Program-made: the position numbers and the translations under genes
Shown: piece by piece, positions 10,532 to 19,709 of the stretch
Layout of the letters: the number at the start of each line of letters is the position of its first letter
How positions within the stretch are numbered: position 1 is the stretch's first letter
NCBI GenBank assembly: GCA_019188245.1
Contig: JAECZO010000051.1
Span: 1-64,000, forward strand
Length of the DNA: 64,000 nt
Direction of reading: 5' to 3'
Origin: Novymonas esmeraldas
Taxonomy: Eukaryota; Euglenozoa; Kinetoplastea; Trypanosomatida; Trypanosomatidae
Notes under the pieces: model-generated
What the model saw: the letters and a program-made list of their open reading frames with translations, nothing else
Databases searched by the model: none
What the model was told of the DNA's origin: nothing

Positions 10532-11730
10532 GCGATGACGTGAGGAAGAAAGAGGGAGAAAAAAAAAAAAAAACAGCTGCAGGCCAGTTCGAAAAACGCG
10601 AGAAGTGGGATTTGTTGAGAGAGAGAGAGAAAGGGGGGAAGAGAGAGAGGGAGAGGACAGTGACGACACGTGCGAAGGAAAAAGAGTGTAAATGGACACG
10701 TCATGATTTCCGTGACGAAACGGCCTGTTCGCACGCGGCTGAGCACAGCGCACATGAAAACACGCAAGTTCACCGGGTGCACTGGAGAGTGGATGAGTGG
10801 GGTTTTGACAACGTCCGCTGCGCCGGTGTGGTTCTCTTGAAGGTGACATTTTTTTTTTTTTTCTTTGTCACGGGTGAGGAACGTTGTCATCAACGCGGCC
10901 TTTCGAGGGATCTTGGCCACTGCAGGTGACCCCCCACCGACTCAGGGTGCATTGAGTCCAGTGGCTAGGTATGGGCACACCGGGTTCTGGTGTTTGTTGT
11001 CGAGACACGCGGTGGCACACGTGCAACCTCGACAGCCGGGGCCACAGCTGCGTTCGCACATGCTCCTCACGTACGCATTCTGTGACTCTTTTCGCCCCGC
11101 CCCCCCCCCCTCCTCTCCGCCGCCCGACTCTTGTGTCAGTGCCGGGACAGTGAGACAAGGGGGGAAGAGGTGGTGGGGAGAGGCAGAGGTGAGGACACCT
11201 GAGGAACTCCGGCGACCTCTGGTTCTCGTGGTGACGCGACGCAATCCCTCTGCTGCGCGCGGCTAGACCGGGGGTTTCGGCCCAAACGCACGGAAAAGGT
11301 ATCCTTGAGGGACCGATGCAATGTCGCCGTGGTGGCGGCGTGTCGATGTGCTGCCCCCTCTTCTGTCGCTCAAAAGCGTGTTCTTTTGGCTGCGCTCATG
11401 CACACATCGCTTCGCTTTCTGCCGCCGACGGCTGGCCAGCAGAAAAAAAAAAAAAAAACACACACCACCTGGAACAAATGACCCGTCCATGTGCTTGGGA
11501 GAGGTGCGCTGCAGAGAGTGTTTCCCATACACCAGTCCTCTTGCTGATACTGTTGTGTGTGTGTGTGTGTGTGTGTGGGAGATGCGATGCTGTCCTGGTG
11601 TGCGCGCGTCTGCCTCTAATGCTCCTTCCTCCACCTTCACTTTTTTTTCGCATGCAAACCTCTTTCTTCCCTGTCCTACAGTCGTGCTCTCTTCTATCTC
11701 ACACGTGCTGACTGCTGTCAGTGAGCCATA
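10532..11730. promoter_or_regulatory. Divergent strand-switch region, probable Pol II start region
   Basis: Genes to the left read leftward and genes to the right read rightward, so the two polycistronic units diverge from this 1.2-kb interval. In Leishmania and Trypanosoma, divergent strand-switch regions are marked by acetylated H3 and variant histones and are the main sites of Pol II initiation, without a classical core promoter. The interval holds a T13 run (10849-10861), a C12-13 run (about 11099-11111) within a CT/GC-rich block, an A16 run (about 11442-11457) and a (TG)n stretch (about 11555-11577). Acceptors for both flanking genes are present: minus-strand AG at 10577-10578 and plus-strand CAG ending 11681. 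No tRNA or 5S gene was recognised in it. Confidence 0.8.
10577..10661 (-). promoter_or_regulatory. Predicted spliced-leader acceptor of the ZnT-like gene
   Basis: On the minus strand a long CT-rich tract (about 10661-10614) is followed by the first AG at 10577-10578, within GCAG. The resulting leader is about 46 nt and contains a further T13 run before the ATG at 10531. This placement rules against the longer reading that starts at 10849, because the mature mRNA would not contain that codon. Confidence 0.6.
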
Positions 11731-13452
11731 ATGTTCAGGCTTGACGAGGAGATTCCGTTCGGGGATTTTGTCAAGACAATCTACCACCATGCTCGAAGGT
11801 ACGAAATCAAGGTGACTGACCTTGAAAGGCAGCGCGAAACAGTTGTGGCACTTCTCGAAAAGGCCGAGGCGGAGAAGCGAAAGGGTTGCTACGCCAATGC
11901 ATACTACTTCGTCAACAAGTGCCTTCTGTTTTTCGACAAGGACGAGAACCAGACTCGTTTAGTGGATAACTATGCGTCGCTGAAAACTGTATTTTCCGCT
12001 GCGCTCGACATGGAGAAGGATCTGAAGGAGAAATGGCTCAGGGCCGAGTACAGTGCGATGATCAACGAGATCAAAATGAGGGAGCCAGAGCGGCTCCGCC
12101 TCATCACACTGCAGCTTGCAGAGATTGGCGGTGAAAAAGGAACGGGCGGCAACTCCTTGGCGGATGCAGGGAGGCACAACATCCGGCAGCAGGAGGTGCT
12201 TTCGAGGGAGCGGGATAATGTGCCCCAGCTGCTACAAATGCTTCACTCTACCACGGTGCCGGGAGCGAAGCCTACCGGCGTCCCTCGCCCGCTGCCCGCA
12301 CCGGCGCCAAACCGCGCGACACTTTCGCCACCTCCACAGTATCCGCAAATCACCGCTCGTCCACCAGCACAAGACAACTACCGCATCCCTGCAGCGGTGA
12401 CAACGAACATCCCTGAGTCATGCTACCTCAATGAAGGAAACGCCGTTGTGACTGTGTCACGGCGAGGCATTGTCAATCTTGGGAACACCTGCTACATGAA
12501 CAGCGTACTGCAAGTGCTCAACTCAACGCCGTTGGGGCAGTACTTCTTGACGGACAGTTACGTGTCGAACCTAGTCACAACGAAGGGGAGCCTCACGCGG
12601 TTAACCAACGCGTTCAGCTTCGTTCTCCGGGAATTGAATCGATCTGACTGTAGGTTTTCGGTGAGTGCCTCGCCGCTTAAATCGGCCCTCGGAGACTACT
12701 CTAGCAGCTTTCAAAATTCCCAGCAACAGGACGCAAGCGAGTTTCTGCGCATTCTCTTGGACGGCGTGCATGAGGCGCTCAACGCGAACGGGATGATCAA
12801 ATCCAACTACGAGGACATCGACAACTCGATAGGCACCGACGACGTCCTGGCGCGCAAGTACTGGAAACAGTACCACGACAAAAATAGCTCTGTCGTAGCT
12901 GATTACTGCGCTTTTCAGGAGCGGAGCTCCGTCACGTGTCCCAATTGCGGTGTTGTGTCACGCAGTTTCTCCGTCTCCCTCAGCTTGGAGCTGCCCATCC
13001 CGCCAACCTCGTCACCGGTCCTCATCAACGACTGCTTTGCGGCGTACTGCAGAGAGGAAACACTCGATAACAGATCCCTCTACATGTGTCACAAGTGCAA
13101 GCAAAAGGTGAATGCTCGTAAGCAAATGCTCTTCTACTCGACACCACAGGTTCTTTTTGTCACTCTGAAGCGTTTCAAAACACAAGGCGAGTTCCGTGCG
13201 GCATCAAAGGTGAGCACGGCTGTGCGGTTTGGCAAAGAGCTGGACGTTTCCCGTTTCATGTGCACCAGCTTCTCCAAAACCAAGTACCACCTTGTGGGGA
13301 TTGTCAACCACCAAGGCAACATGCACGGGGGTCACTACACCGCAGACGCCGTAGGACCCGACGACGTGTGGTGCAGCTTCAGCGATGAGGTGGTCACGAA
13401 GTCGGTAAAAGCTGACAACCAGCTCGCCTACATCTTGTGCTATTCACGGTGA
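11731..13452 (+). CDS. Ubiquitin carboxyl-terminal hydrolase, family C19 (USP8/Doa4-like)
   Basis: This 573-residue deubiquitinase removes ubiquitin from conjugates. The catalytic Cys box NLGNTCYMNSVLQ carries C254, and the His box HGGHYTADAV carries H535, followed by the SFSDEVV segment expected to supply the Asp/Asn. A Cys4 zinc knuckle of the kind found in many USPs is formed by CPNC (403-406) and CHKC (453-456). Residues 1 to about 130 are helical and charged and resemble the N-terminal helical/MIT-like region of USP8 and yeast Doa4, which act on endosomal cargo with ESCRT-III; a Pro-rich linker (about 185-235) joins it to the catalytic domain. The endosomal role is an inference from that layout. 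It is the first gene of the rightward unit. The ATG follows a T/C-rich tract and CAG at about 11681. Codon use is less GC-rich at third positions than in ArgRS or P0. Confidence 0.93.
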   Translation: MFRLDEEIPFGDFVKTIYHHARRYEIKVTDLERQRETVVALLEKAEAEKRKGCYANAYYFVNKCLLFFDKDENQTRLVDNYASLKTVFSAALDMEKDLKEKWLRAEYSAMINEIKMREPERLRLITLQLAEIGGEKGTGGNSLADAGRHNIRQQEVLSRERDNVPQLLQMLHSTTVPGAKPTGVPRPLPAPAPNRATLSPPPQYPQITARPPAQDNYRIPAAVTTNIPESCYLNEGNAVVTVSRRGIVNLGNTCYMNSVLQVLNSTPLGQYFLTDSYVSNLVTTKGSLTRLTNAFSFVLRELNRSDCRFSVSASPLKSALGDYSSSFQNSQQQDASEFLRILLDGVHEALNANGMIKSNYEDIDNSIGTDDVLARKYWKQYHDKNSSVVADYCAFQERSSVTCPNCGVVSRSFSVSLSLELPIPPTSSPVLINDCFAAYCREETLDNRSLYMCHKCKQKVNARKQMLFYSTPQVLFVTLKRFKTQGEFRAASKVSTAVRFGKELDVSRFMCTSFSKTKYHLVGIVNHQGNMHGGHYTADAVGPDDVWCSFSDEVVTKSVKADNQLAYILCYSR

Positions 13453-13522
13453 CCCGCCCACAACTTCGCCTCTTTCCGTGGGCGTGTAGCTACGTGGTGC
13501 GACAGTGTGAGATGGCCGAGTG

Positions 13523-13554
<32 letters not shown>

Positions 13555-14117
13555 ATGTGTGCTCACCGTTTTTATTTGCGTCTGTTTCTGCTTGCTGCTG
13601 CCGCGTTGCCATGACTCTCGCTAAAAGACTCGTTCACAAGATCCCCTGCCACGCGGAAGACGGTAGACTCCCACCGACGGGCTTCTCATACCACTCTGCC
13701 TTGCAGTCGGAGTGGCAGAAAGAAAAGGCACCGTAAGGCTCAAGAGAAAAAAAAAAAAAAAGAAGAACGAAGTGTGTCCTTGCAGTTTGAGTGAGTGCGG
13801 TTGAGTCACGCTGCGAGATCACGCGGACCGAAGAGCGTCGAAGTGCGGTGCCGCCTGCTGCGCTGGTTTCATGTTCGAAATGAGGCAGCGCTTTTTTTTT
13901 TTTCTCCCTTTTGCTGGCCATGTCTGCCTCTCTCTCTCTCGGTGATCTCTCGCCATCTTCGTCTTCTCACTCCCCCTTCGTGACTCCTTTTTTTTTTCCC
14001 CCTCTCTCTCTCTTTTCGCTCCCGCGGACAAGTGTGTGGGCGCAAAAAAAAAAAAAAAAGGACAGCTTGTCTGGACGCTCCTCTAGTTTTTCTCACGCAC
14101 CGTGTGCGCAAGTGTAG
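13453..14117. other. Intergenic region after the ubiquitin hydrolase
   Basis: No gene. T runs at about 13523-13542 and 13892-13902, an A15 run at about 13747-13761, and a strong pyrimidine tract at about 13986-14020 followed by AG at 14031-14032. This is the likely acceptor for the gene at 14118. A poly-A stretch (about 14044-14059) lies inside the resulting leader. Confidence 0.7.
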
Positions 14118-15392
14118 ATGGAGCCGAGACAATCGCATCTGCATGCAATGAGGGTGGAGCAGGCGCCGCCGCTCTGGAGCCCGCGTCGCGTGAATGCGAC
14201 GCTTCCATTCCCGCCAACTCACCAGCGTGCACCGGTGGTCCCTCGCGAGTGGAACGGCCCTCTTCCTATTCGCGTTATGAGCTCGTACCCGCGAGGGTCG
14301 CAGAGCGTAGCATCCGCCACCGCCCCGAGATCTTTCGCGGCTCCTCAGCAGCGTGCTGTCTCGGTCTCTACCTCGGCCCGTGAGGTGCCCTACGTCATTT
14401 CCCCGTCGCGCCTGCGCTATGTGGCCGTGAGTTCAGGGACTCAAGTGTCCCCGCGGGACCTTCTCCGAGGGTGGTCAGCCGGGCAGCTGCTGCACCACAC
14501 ACCTCGGGTGGGTGCTTTGGAGGCAGCCAAGAGTCCCCGCTCCCCCACCACGTCGATTCTGCAGCACGCGCCTGACATTCACGCCGCGGCCCCTGTCGTT
14601 TCCCCGTTGCTGCAGCAGGCGTTGCTGCTCATAGAGGCGGCAGAGGTTGAGGAGCGTTTGGCGTTTTCTCAAGAGGAGGCAGAGGATTTCGAGTCTTTTC
14701 ACGCCTTGTTGAGTGTGGCGAAAGAGGTGGAGGTTGTGCGGGTCGCTGCGTTTGAGATGTTCCACATCGAGCGCGCGGCGCGACGCGCGCTGAGGCGTCA
14801 AGAGAAGCACGAGCGTAAAGTTGCGCTGCGGTGGTGCAAAGAAAGTCGCGCAGATGCGCTGCTTTTCGAAGAGGTGCGCATTCTTCAAAGCCCCTCCGAG
14901 GCGTTGAAACGCGTTTCCGGAGGCTCGCTTTTGCGCTCACGTAGTCCATCGCTACAACGGCATGTGCAAACCGTTTTCCAGCCATCCGAACTGGGTCTCA
15001 CACAGGACCCATCGTCGCACTCCCGCCGCCCTGCTACTTCGCCCGCTATCGCTGCACCGGGGCAAACGGCGTGCAAGGTGCAAGACGATTCTTCTCGCAC
15101 GAGCAGCAGCCACGACGGGCAGTTGCACGTGGCATCTGGAGAGCCGTCATCAACACCGTCGCGGTACTGCGCCTCGCGCTCTGTAAGCCCACCCCGTTCG
15201 CCCCACCGCACCAGCGACTCGGTGAGCATCGCAGGCGAGAGAGGGTGGTGGCACGAGGGCTGTAGCGACCGGCAAAGTGCTGCCGTCGTTGACGAGGTGG
15301 AGTTAGAGGATCGAATCTTCAAGCAAGGAGCTCTGTTGGCTCCATTGAGCCACCTTAGTCGCGAGAGGGGAAGGCGTGGCTTTTGCCGCTAG
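14118..15392 (+). CDS. Hypothetical protein with central helical segment
   Basis: I do not recognise this 424-residue protein. The first roughly 150 residues are Pro/Ser/Arg-rich and probably disordered. A central stretch (about 160-270) is strongly helical and charged, rich in Glu, Ala, Arg and Leu (for example ALLLIEAAEVEERLAF and HIERAARRALRRQEKHERK), suggesting a coiled coil or helical bundle. The C-terminal third is again Ser/Pro/Arg-rich with SRSVSPPRSPHR-type dipeptides that could be phosphorylation sites. No transmembrane segment or signal peptide is apparent. The ATG at 14118 follows a plausible acceptor at 14031-14032. The frame is open without interruption and has good codon use for this region, so it is accepted as a gene. 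It may be a cytoskeletal or basal-body component, but nothing specific supports that. Confidence 0.75.
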   Translation: MEPRQSHLHAMRVEQAPPLWSPRRVNATLPFPPTHQRAPVVPREWNGPLPIRVMSSYPRGSQSVASATAPRSFAAPQQRAVSVSTSAREVPYVISPSRLRYVAVSSGTQVSPRDLLRGWSAGQLLHHTPRVGALEAAKSPRSPTTSILQHAPDIHAAAPVVSPLLQQALLLIEAAEVEERLAFSQEEAEDFESFHALLSVAKEVEVVRVAAFEMFHIERAARRALRRQEKHERKVALRWCKESRADALLFEEVRILQSPSEALKRVSGGSLLRSRSPSLQRHVQTVFQPSELGLTQDPSSHSRRPATSPAIAAPGQTACKVQDDSSRTSSSHDGQLHVASGEPSSTPSRYCASRSVSPPRSPHRTSDSVSIAGERGWWHEGCSDRQSAAVVDEVELEDRIFKQGALLAPLSHLSRERGRRGFCR

Positions 15393-16065
15393 GCACGCAG
15401 CACTCCTGCCGCCGACAAAGTGAACCGCGATCAAAACAGAGGCTTGTGGGAAGTGCGGAGCCGTCAGTCCAGCGTTATCTGCCTCCCTCGCCAGCAGCTC
15501 TTTTTTCCTTTTGTGCTACGATGCGTTCGCGCGTCCCGCTCTCTTTTTTGTTTCCCGGCGCGTTCTCGTGATGGTAGCGTCCAACCACTGGAAAGCGCGA
15601 GTGAGTTTTGTACCCAATGTCAGACTACTTTGTCAACAAAGAAAAAAAAGCTACAGTATCTTTTTTTTTTTTTTTTTTCTATCCGCAGAGACAAAACACA
15701 CACACACACACACTCGTCTCCGTTCCGCCCTCACTCGATTCCCGAGAGGAAGTGAGCCTGTTGGTTTCGACTGTGCTCGACAGCAAAGGAGGAATCTCTG
15801 CTCTTGGGGGCAGCCCCAGTAGAGGCGAGGCCGGCGAGTCAACGGCGGCGGCCGTGACAGAGGCGGAAGCGCCGACAGTGCGCGCGTTGCCCGTGTACGA
15901 GGGGGTGTTTTCCGTGTCTCGGCTCAACTCTTCACTTTGTCTCCCGATTGATGACCTGCCTCTCCCCTTTGGTCACGCCACTTTTTTTTTTTTCGTTTCA
16001 CAGGATCATCCGTGTGTGTGTGTCTGCGGCTCCGTAGAGGTTTCCTCTGGCTACGCGCTGCCGTG
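15393..16065. other. Intergenic region with acceptor of the RNase III-fold gene
   Basis: No gene is accepted. It holds a T18-20 run (about 15660-15679) ending in CCGCAG, a short (CA)n stretch (about 15695-15712), and a second T12 tract (about 15982-15993) ending in CACAG at 16003. The second is only 63 nt before the ATG at 16066 and is the likely acceptor for that gene. The sequence between 15740 and 15960 is less repetitive than usual but has no suitable ATG after the first acceptor. Confidence 0.65.
15982..16003 (+). promoter_or_regulatory. Predicted spliced-leader acceptor of the RNase III-fold gene
   Basis: A T12 tract runs straight into TTTCGTTTCACAG, with the AG at 16002-16003. The next ATG in frame is 16066. 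The open frame can be read from a GTG at 16012, but that gives a low-complexity Cys/Val/Leu leader. Confidence 0.65.
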
Positions 16066-16743
16066 ATGCGCCGCTGTGGGAACCTTCGCGCGGTCAATGG
16101 GGTGCTGCGCGTCTTGACGGAGCTGGCAGAGCCTCGCTCCACCACAACGTACCACGAGCTTTTATGCAAGCCACGCCTCCCCGCTCAGTCTCTGCCTTTC
16201 CTTCCTCCGCCTCGGTGGGCGGCGGAGCTGTCGCGAGTGCTTCGCAAGACGTTCCCAGACGTCGCGCAGCGGCATCACAGTCGCTTTGTGCAGGTCTTTG
16301 TCCACCCAAGTTTCACGACGGCCGCTGGCGTCTCTGGCACCATGCAACCGCTCGCTGCAGTGGGTGAGGCACTGCTGGAGCGGCTCTGTGGATTGTGGAT
16401 ACTTGCCACCTTTGAGGGTGTGCGGCGGGAGGAGTATGTGTCTCTGCTTGCCTTGCTGTGTAGCGACACCGCGCTCTGCCGCGTTCTGCGGGACCACTGG
16501 CGCATGGAGCACATGGTTCTGACGGATGCCTCGGCCGACTTGCTCTCCCGCCAGCGTCTCAGCTCCGCGAAGGGGCTTGTGCGGTGGCTGTCAGCGCCAA
16601 GCAGCGCAAGCGGCTTGCAGCCCCTCCCTGAGCCCTACGGTGCCGGTTGCGTCAAGGCGATGGTGGCTGCCGTGCTCTTGGAGCACGGCAACGATGCTGC
16701 AGAGCGGTTTGTGACCTCCGAGGTGCTGCCTTACCTGTTGTAA
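16066..16743 (+). CDS. Degenerate RNase III-fold protein, possibly mitochondrial
   Basis: This 225-residue protein has the outline of an RNase III domain without its catalytic site. The alpha-1 region RFVQVFVHPSF (about 73-83) corresponds to the usual F-HPSY/F segment. LAAVGEALLERL (96-107) sits where active enzymes have ERLEFLGDAVL, and the key acidic and glycine-aspartate residues are absent. PYGAGCVKAMVAAVLLEHG (about 190-208) matches the second helix, where active enzymes have a D-x-x-E pair, again missing. Kinetoplastids use non-catalytic RNase III folds in the mitochondrion, in the editosome proteins KREPB4/B5 and in mL44-like mitoribosomal proteins. The basic N terminus (MRRCGNLRAVNGVLRVL) suits mitochondrial import. 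Assignment to either complex is inference, and the family call itself is moderate. Confidence 0.65.
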   Translation: MRRCGNLRAVNGVLRVLTELAEPRSTTTYHELLCKPRLPAQSLPFLPPPRWAAELSRVLRKTFPDVAQRHHSRFVQVFVHPSFTTAAGVSGTMQPLAAVGEALLERLCGLWILATFEGVRREEYVSLLALLCSDTALCRVLRDHWRMEHMVLTDASADLLSRQRLSSAKGLVRWLSAPSSASGLQPLPEPYGAGCVKAMVAAVLLEHGNDAAERFVTSEVLPYLL

Positions 16744-17433
16744 AGGTGTGCGTATGCGTCTGTCTGTCTGTCTGTCTGTGTGTGCGTGTGTGTGTGTGTG
16801 TGTGTCGAGCGCTCGTGCCGGCTCTCATCCCCACCGTCCTTGGAAACAGCTGCTGCTCTCTGTGTACCGCTGGCTCCGTCACCGCCCCTCCCCCTCCCTC
16901 ACGCAGCCCTGTGCGTGGCTGCACGTCGCAAAGCAGATCTTGCGCTGCAAGTCTGGCATCTCTGTGGCATCGATAACGCGGAGACATGTGGACTACTCGT
17001 CAACGAGTGCCCCTCTCACAAAAAAAAAAAAAAGAAGGAGACACACTGTGACGCAGCTTCCTTGTCTCCCTCTTTCCCCGCCGGCGAACCGTGCGCCGCC
17101 TTCACATCGAGTTGGCAGAGGAGTGCATCGTTCATCGCTCCCATGCCTCCACCTCCTGCGCAGCGCGTCGCGCTGTGTGTCTGTCTTGTTCTACTGTCCG
17201 TGCTGGTCTTCCTCCATTCTCTTCCCCCCTCCCCCCTCTTCTTCATATGAGTGTTTTTTTTTTTTCTTTTGCGCTGCCTCCTTTTCGTGAGGAGCAAACA
17301 CTGTGAGGGTGGTGTGTCGCTGGCTCTCATTTCTGTTGGAGAGCACGTCCTTCTCCATTGGCGTGCGTACGTGCGTGGGTGTGTGTGTGTCTGTGACGGC
17401 GTGCTGTCGCCGCTGCTACCTCCTTCGGGCCAC
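16744..17433. other. Intergenic region before the LRR gene
   Basis: No gene. It opens with a (TCTG)n tract passing into (TG)n, has an A13 run (about 17021-17033), and a T11 tract (about 17253-17263) followed by TTTTCGTGAG with AG at 17290-17291. This is the likely acceptor for the leucine-rich-repeat gene, whose ATG is at 17434. Confidence 0.65.
16758..16805. repeat. (TCTG)n then (TG)n microsatellite
   Basis: About five copies of the tetranucleotide TCTG are followed directly by a TG/CG dinucleotide run. It lies just after the stop of the RNase III-fold gene, inside its probable 3' UTR. Confidence 0.9.
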
Positions 17434-18633
17434 ATGACAGCTGTGCTCGACGCCGCCTCCACGGCGGTGGACCTCGCCATGTCCTCCTCTCTGCCCTTCC
17501 TGATCGCGTACGAGGAGGAGGTGCCGCGACCCAAGCCGCCCGAGGAAACGCTGGCGGAGCGCCTCCAGACGCTTCGCCGCTATCAGTACGCTATCCCTGA
17601 CGACCCCGACAGTGATTCCTCCGGCGCCAGTGCGTACCTGGCAGTGTGCTCAGAGCTGGCGAGGACAACCGGCGTTAAAGGGCCGACGGGGTCCATCGCC
17701 AGGGACCTGGCTGCGGAGAGCGAGGTTCTGGACTTGTCGTACGCCGGCTTAGGGGTGAAGCGCTGCGCTGCGCTGGCTGCCGCCCTTCGCGTCACGTCGA
17801 CGGTGCAGTCGCTGATCCTTGTCGGCAACTACATAACCCCGTCGGCGGCGCTAGAGCTGGTGCGCGCCGTGAGCGAAACACGCAGCGTTCAGTCGCTGAA
17901 CTTGTCCAAGAACCAGATGGGCCGCGCAGAGGTGATGCGGAGCGGCACCGACAACCTCGCCGCCATTTCTGGTGGCGCGGTGGTGAATGAGGCGCTGGCG
18001 CCCGGCGGCGCGCTGCGCTCGCTGACGCTGGCGGACAACCACCTCGGCGATACCGACGTCGCTGCCTTTGCTGACACCCTTGCCGAGAACATCACGCTGC
18101 ACGAGCTCGACCTGAGCTACAACCGCATCGGTTTTGTGGGGGCGACGGAGCTCGCCAAGGTGCTCTCCCGCAACGGCGACCTTCGCGTGCTCAACATGGA
18201 ATGGAACCCTCTGCGGGCCGCCGGCGCCCAGCTACTCCTGTCGGAGGGGTTGCTGCAGAACAACACCATCAAGCAGTGCAACTTGAGCTCCTGCGGGCTC
18301 GACGACAAGTGCGGCCAGCTAGTGGCACGCGTCGTGTCGGAGAATGCGATCGAAGAGGTGATCGTAGCCAACAACCGCATCGGTCGCGTTGGGGCTGAGG
18401 CGATCGCGCGTGCGCTCCCGTCCACATCTGCCCTGACCACGCTCGTGATGGATGGCAACCCCATTGGTGACGCCGGAAGTATGGCCCTGCTGGACGTTGC
18501 ACTGAGCGGCGGCGCGGCTACTCTTCGCTTGTTGAGCTTGCAGCACTGCAGCTGCAACGACCCCGCTACACTCCAGCGTGGGCAGGAGGCTTCAAATGCC
18601 ACCATCACGGTTCGCATTTCGGAGAGTGTGTAG
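17434..18633 (+). CDS. Leucine-rich repeat protein (ribonuclease-inhibitor type)
   Basis: This 399-residue protein has a short N-terminal region (1 to about 105) and then about nine leucine-rich repeats of the 28-residue ribonuclease-inhibitor class. Successive LxxLxLxxN cores are visible: [66 protein letters not shown] and [11 protein letters not shown], with small helical segments ([18 protein letters not shown]) between. It should form a curved protein-binding scaffold. Trypanosomatids have many such proteins in the flagellum, including DRC5-like axonemal subunits, but nothing here fixes the partner. No signal peptide or membrane segment is seen. The frame extends upstream to a GTG in poly-Phe sequence; the ATG at 17434 is the first in-frame Met. 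An earlier in-frame ATG is excluded, and MSSSLPF 15 codons later is a possible alternative. Confidence 0.87.
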   Translation: MTAVLDAASTAVDLAMSSSLPFLIAYEEEVPRPKPPEETLAERLQTLRRYQYAIPDDPDSDSSGASAYLAVCSELARTTGVKGPTGSIARDLAAESEVLDLSYAGLGVKRCAALAAALRVTSTVQSLILVGNYITPSAALELVRAVSETRSVQSLNLSKNQMGRAEVMRSGTDNLAAISGGAVVNEALAPGGALRSLTLADNHLGDTDVAAFADTLAENITLHELDLSYNRIGFVGATELAKVLSRNGDLRVLNMEWNPLRAAGAQLLLSEGLLQNNTIKQCNLSSCGLDDKCGQLVARVVSENAIEEVIVANNRIGRVGAEAIARALPSTSALTTLVMDGNPIGDAGSMALLDVALSGGAATLRLLSLQHCSCNDPATLQRGQEASNATITVRISESV

Positions 18634-19709
18634 TGCTCCCCCTTTTTTTTTTTTTTTGCTCTCTCTCTCCTTCCGTCATGCTCTTCCTCCGTGGTGTGCT
18701 GCTGGGTGGCGTTACCACGCCATTCTCTGTTTTTTTTTTTTCCGTTACTCCTAGGTGCGCCTCTCCCCCACTCACTCACCCCTTGGTCTCCTCTGATGTG
18801 GTGGAGAGAGTGCACCGTGATGTACAGCTTGGCACGTGGCGGAGGTGTCGCGGACTCTACCTGTTCCCCCGACCCTCCCCCTCCCTTCGTCCAGGGAATG
18901 TAGGCGACGGATGTGCGCGCGCTGTCGTAGCGTGTTCGACAAGCAATAGCTGGAGAGCATGGGATCGAGTGGCCAGCGCACCCTCCCTCCCTCCCCACAT
19001 CTTCTCCTCTTGGAAGGGGACAGGCCTTCTCTGCACAACACCGAGAACCGCCACCAATGGGAGTGCTGTGTTCTCTCAAGTATCTGAGGTGAGGGATCTG
19101 CCCAACGTGCGTCTGTTTGTGTCGAAGGCGGGGTGAAGTGAGACGGGGGGGGATCGTGGCGGTGGTGGTGACAGAGGACGATGACGCACTCTAAACCGCT
19201 CGCTGCGATCACGGGCAGTGCGCCGCTTGATCAATGGCGAAACGGCTCGTACCGAGGGCAGTGATTTCCTCCTCCCTCCTCTCCCTCATGCGAGGTGTCA
19301 GCCCCACAAACCGACAAGGCAGTCTTCCATTTGCACGAACCAGTGCGTCTTGGCCACCGCCTTTCCCCTTTGCTGCCTCCACCTTTGAAGAACACCCCTC
19401 CCCCCCAAAAAGAAAAAAACAGACACGCATCTCCATACACGCATCAACAACGTCGAGTACACCTCTTTTTACCCCCTTTTTCCTCTGCACAGGCCGTCTC
19501 GCGCTTCCGCTGCGTGAACACCACCTCAGCCACGCCGTTCCACCACCTTTTTCTCTCAAAGGTGAGTTACACCTCAGCATTCGTGCGCGCGCGTGTGTGT
19601 GCCTTGCTCTGGCACGCACGCACGAGCCTTTCGCGCGACACAGACAGACTGTGTTGTCTTGCACCAGTGTCGGGAAGCCGCTTTCGGCCACACACCTCGT
19701 CCGGTGACT
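18634..19709. other. Intergenic region before the helical-repeat gene
   Basis: No gene. T runs at about 18643-18657 and 18731-18742 follow the LRR stop. The strongest acceptor for the next gene is the pyrimidine block at about 19464-19487 ending in GCACAG (AG 19491-19492), leaving a leader of about 217 nt. Other sequence is mixed and shows no protein-like frame. Confidence 0.65.

Noticed and set aside
10532-10849. Extension of the zinc transporter to ATG 10849
   Set aside because: The extra 106 residues are Ser/Phe/Leu low complexity derived from CT and T tracts and lie upstream of the predicted splice acceptor.
10850-11730. tRNA or 5S rRNA gene at the strand switch
   Set aside because: Such genes often sit at strand switches, but no A-box/B-box pair or tRNA-like cloverleaf was recognised by eye; a tRNAscan run would settle it.
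15608-16066. Frame of about 150 codons before the RNase III-fold gene
   Set aside because: It contains poly-Phe from T tracts, its ATG lies upstream of the first acceptor, and no suitable ATG follows that acceptor.
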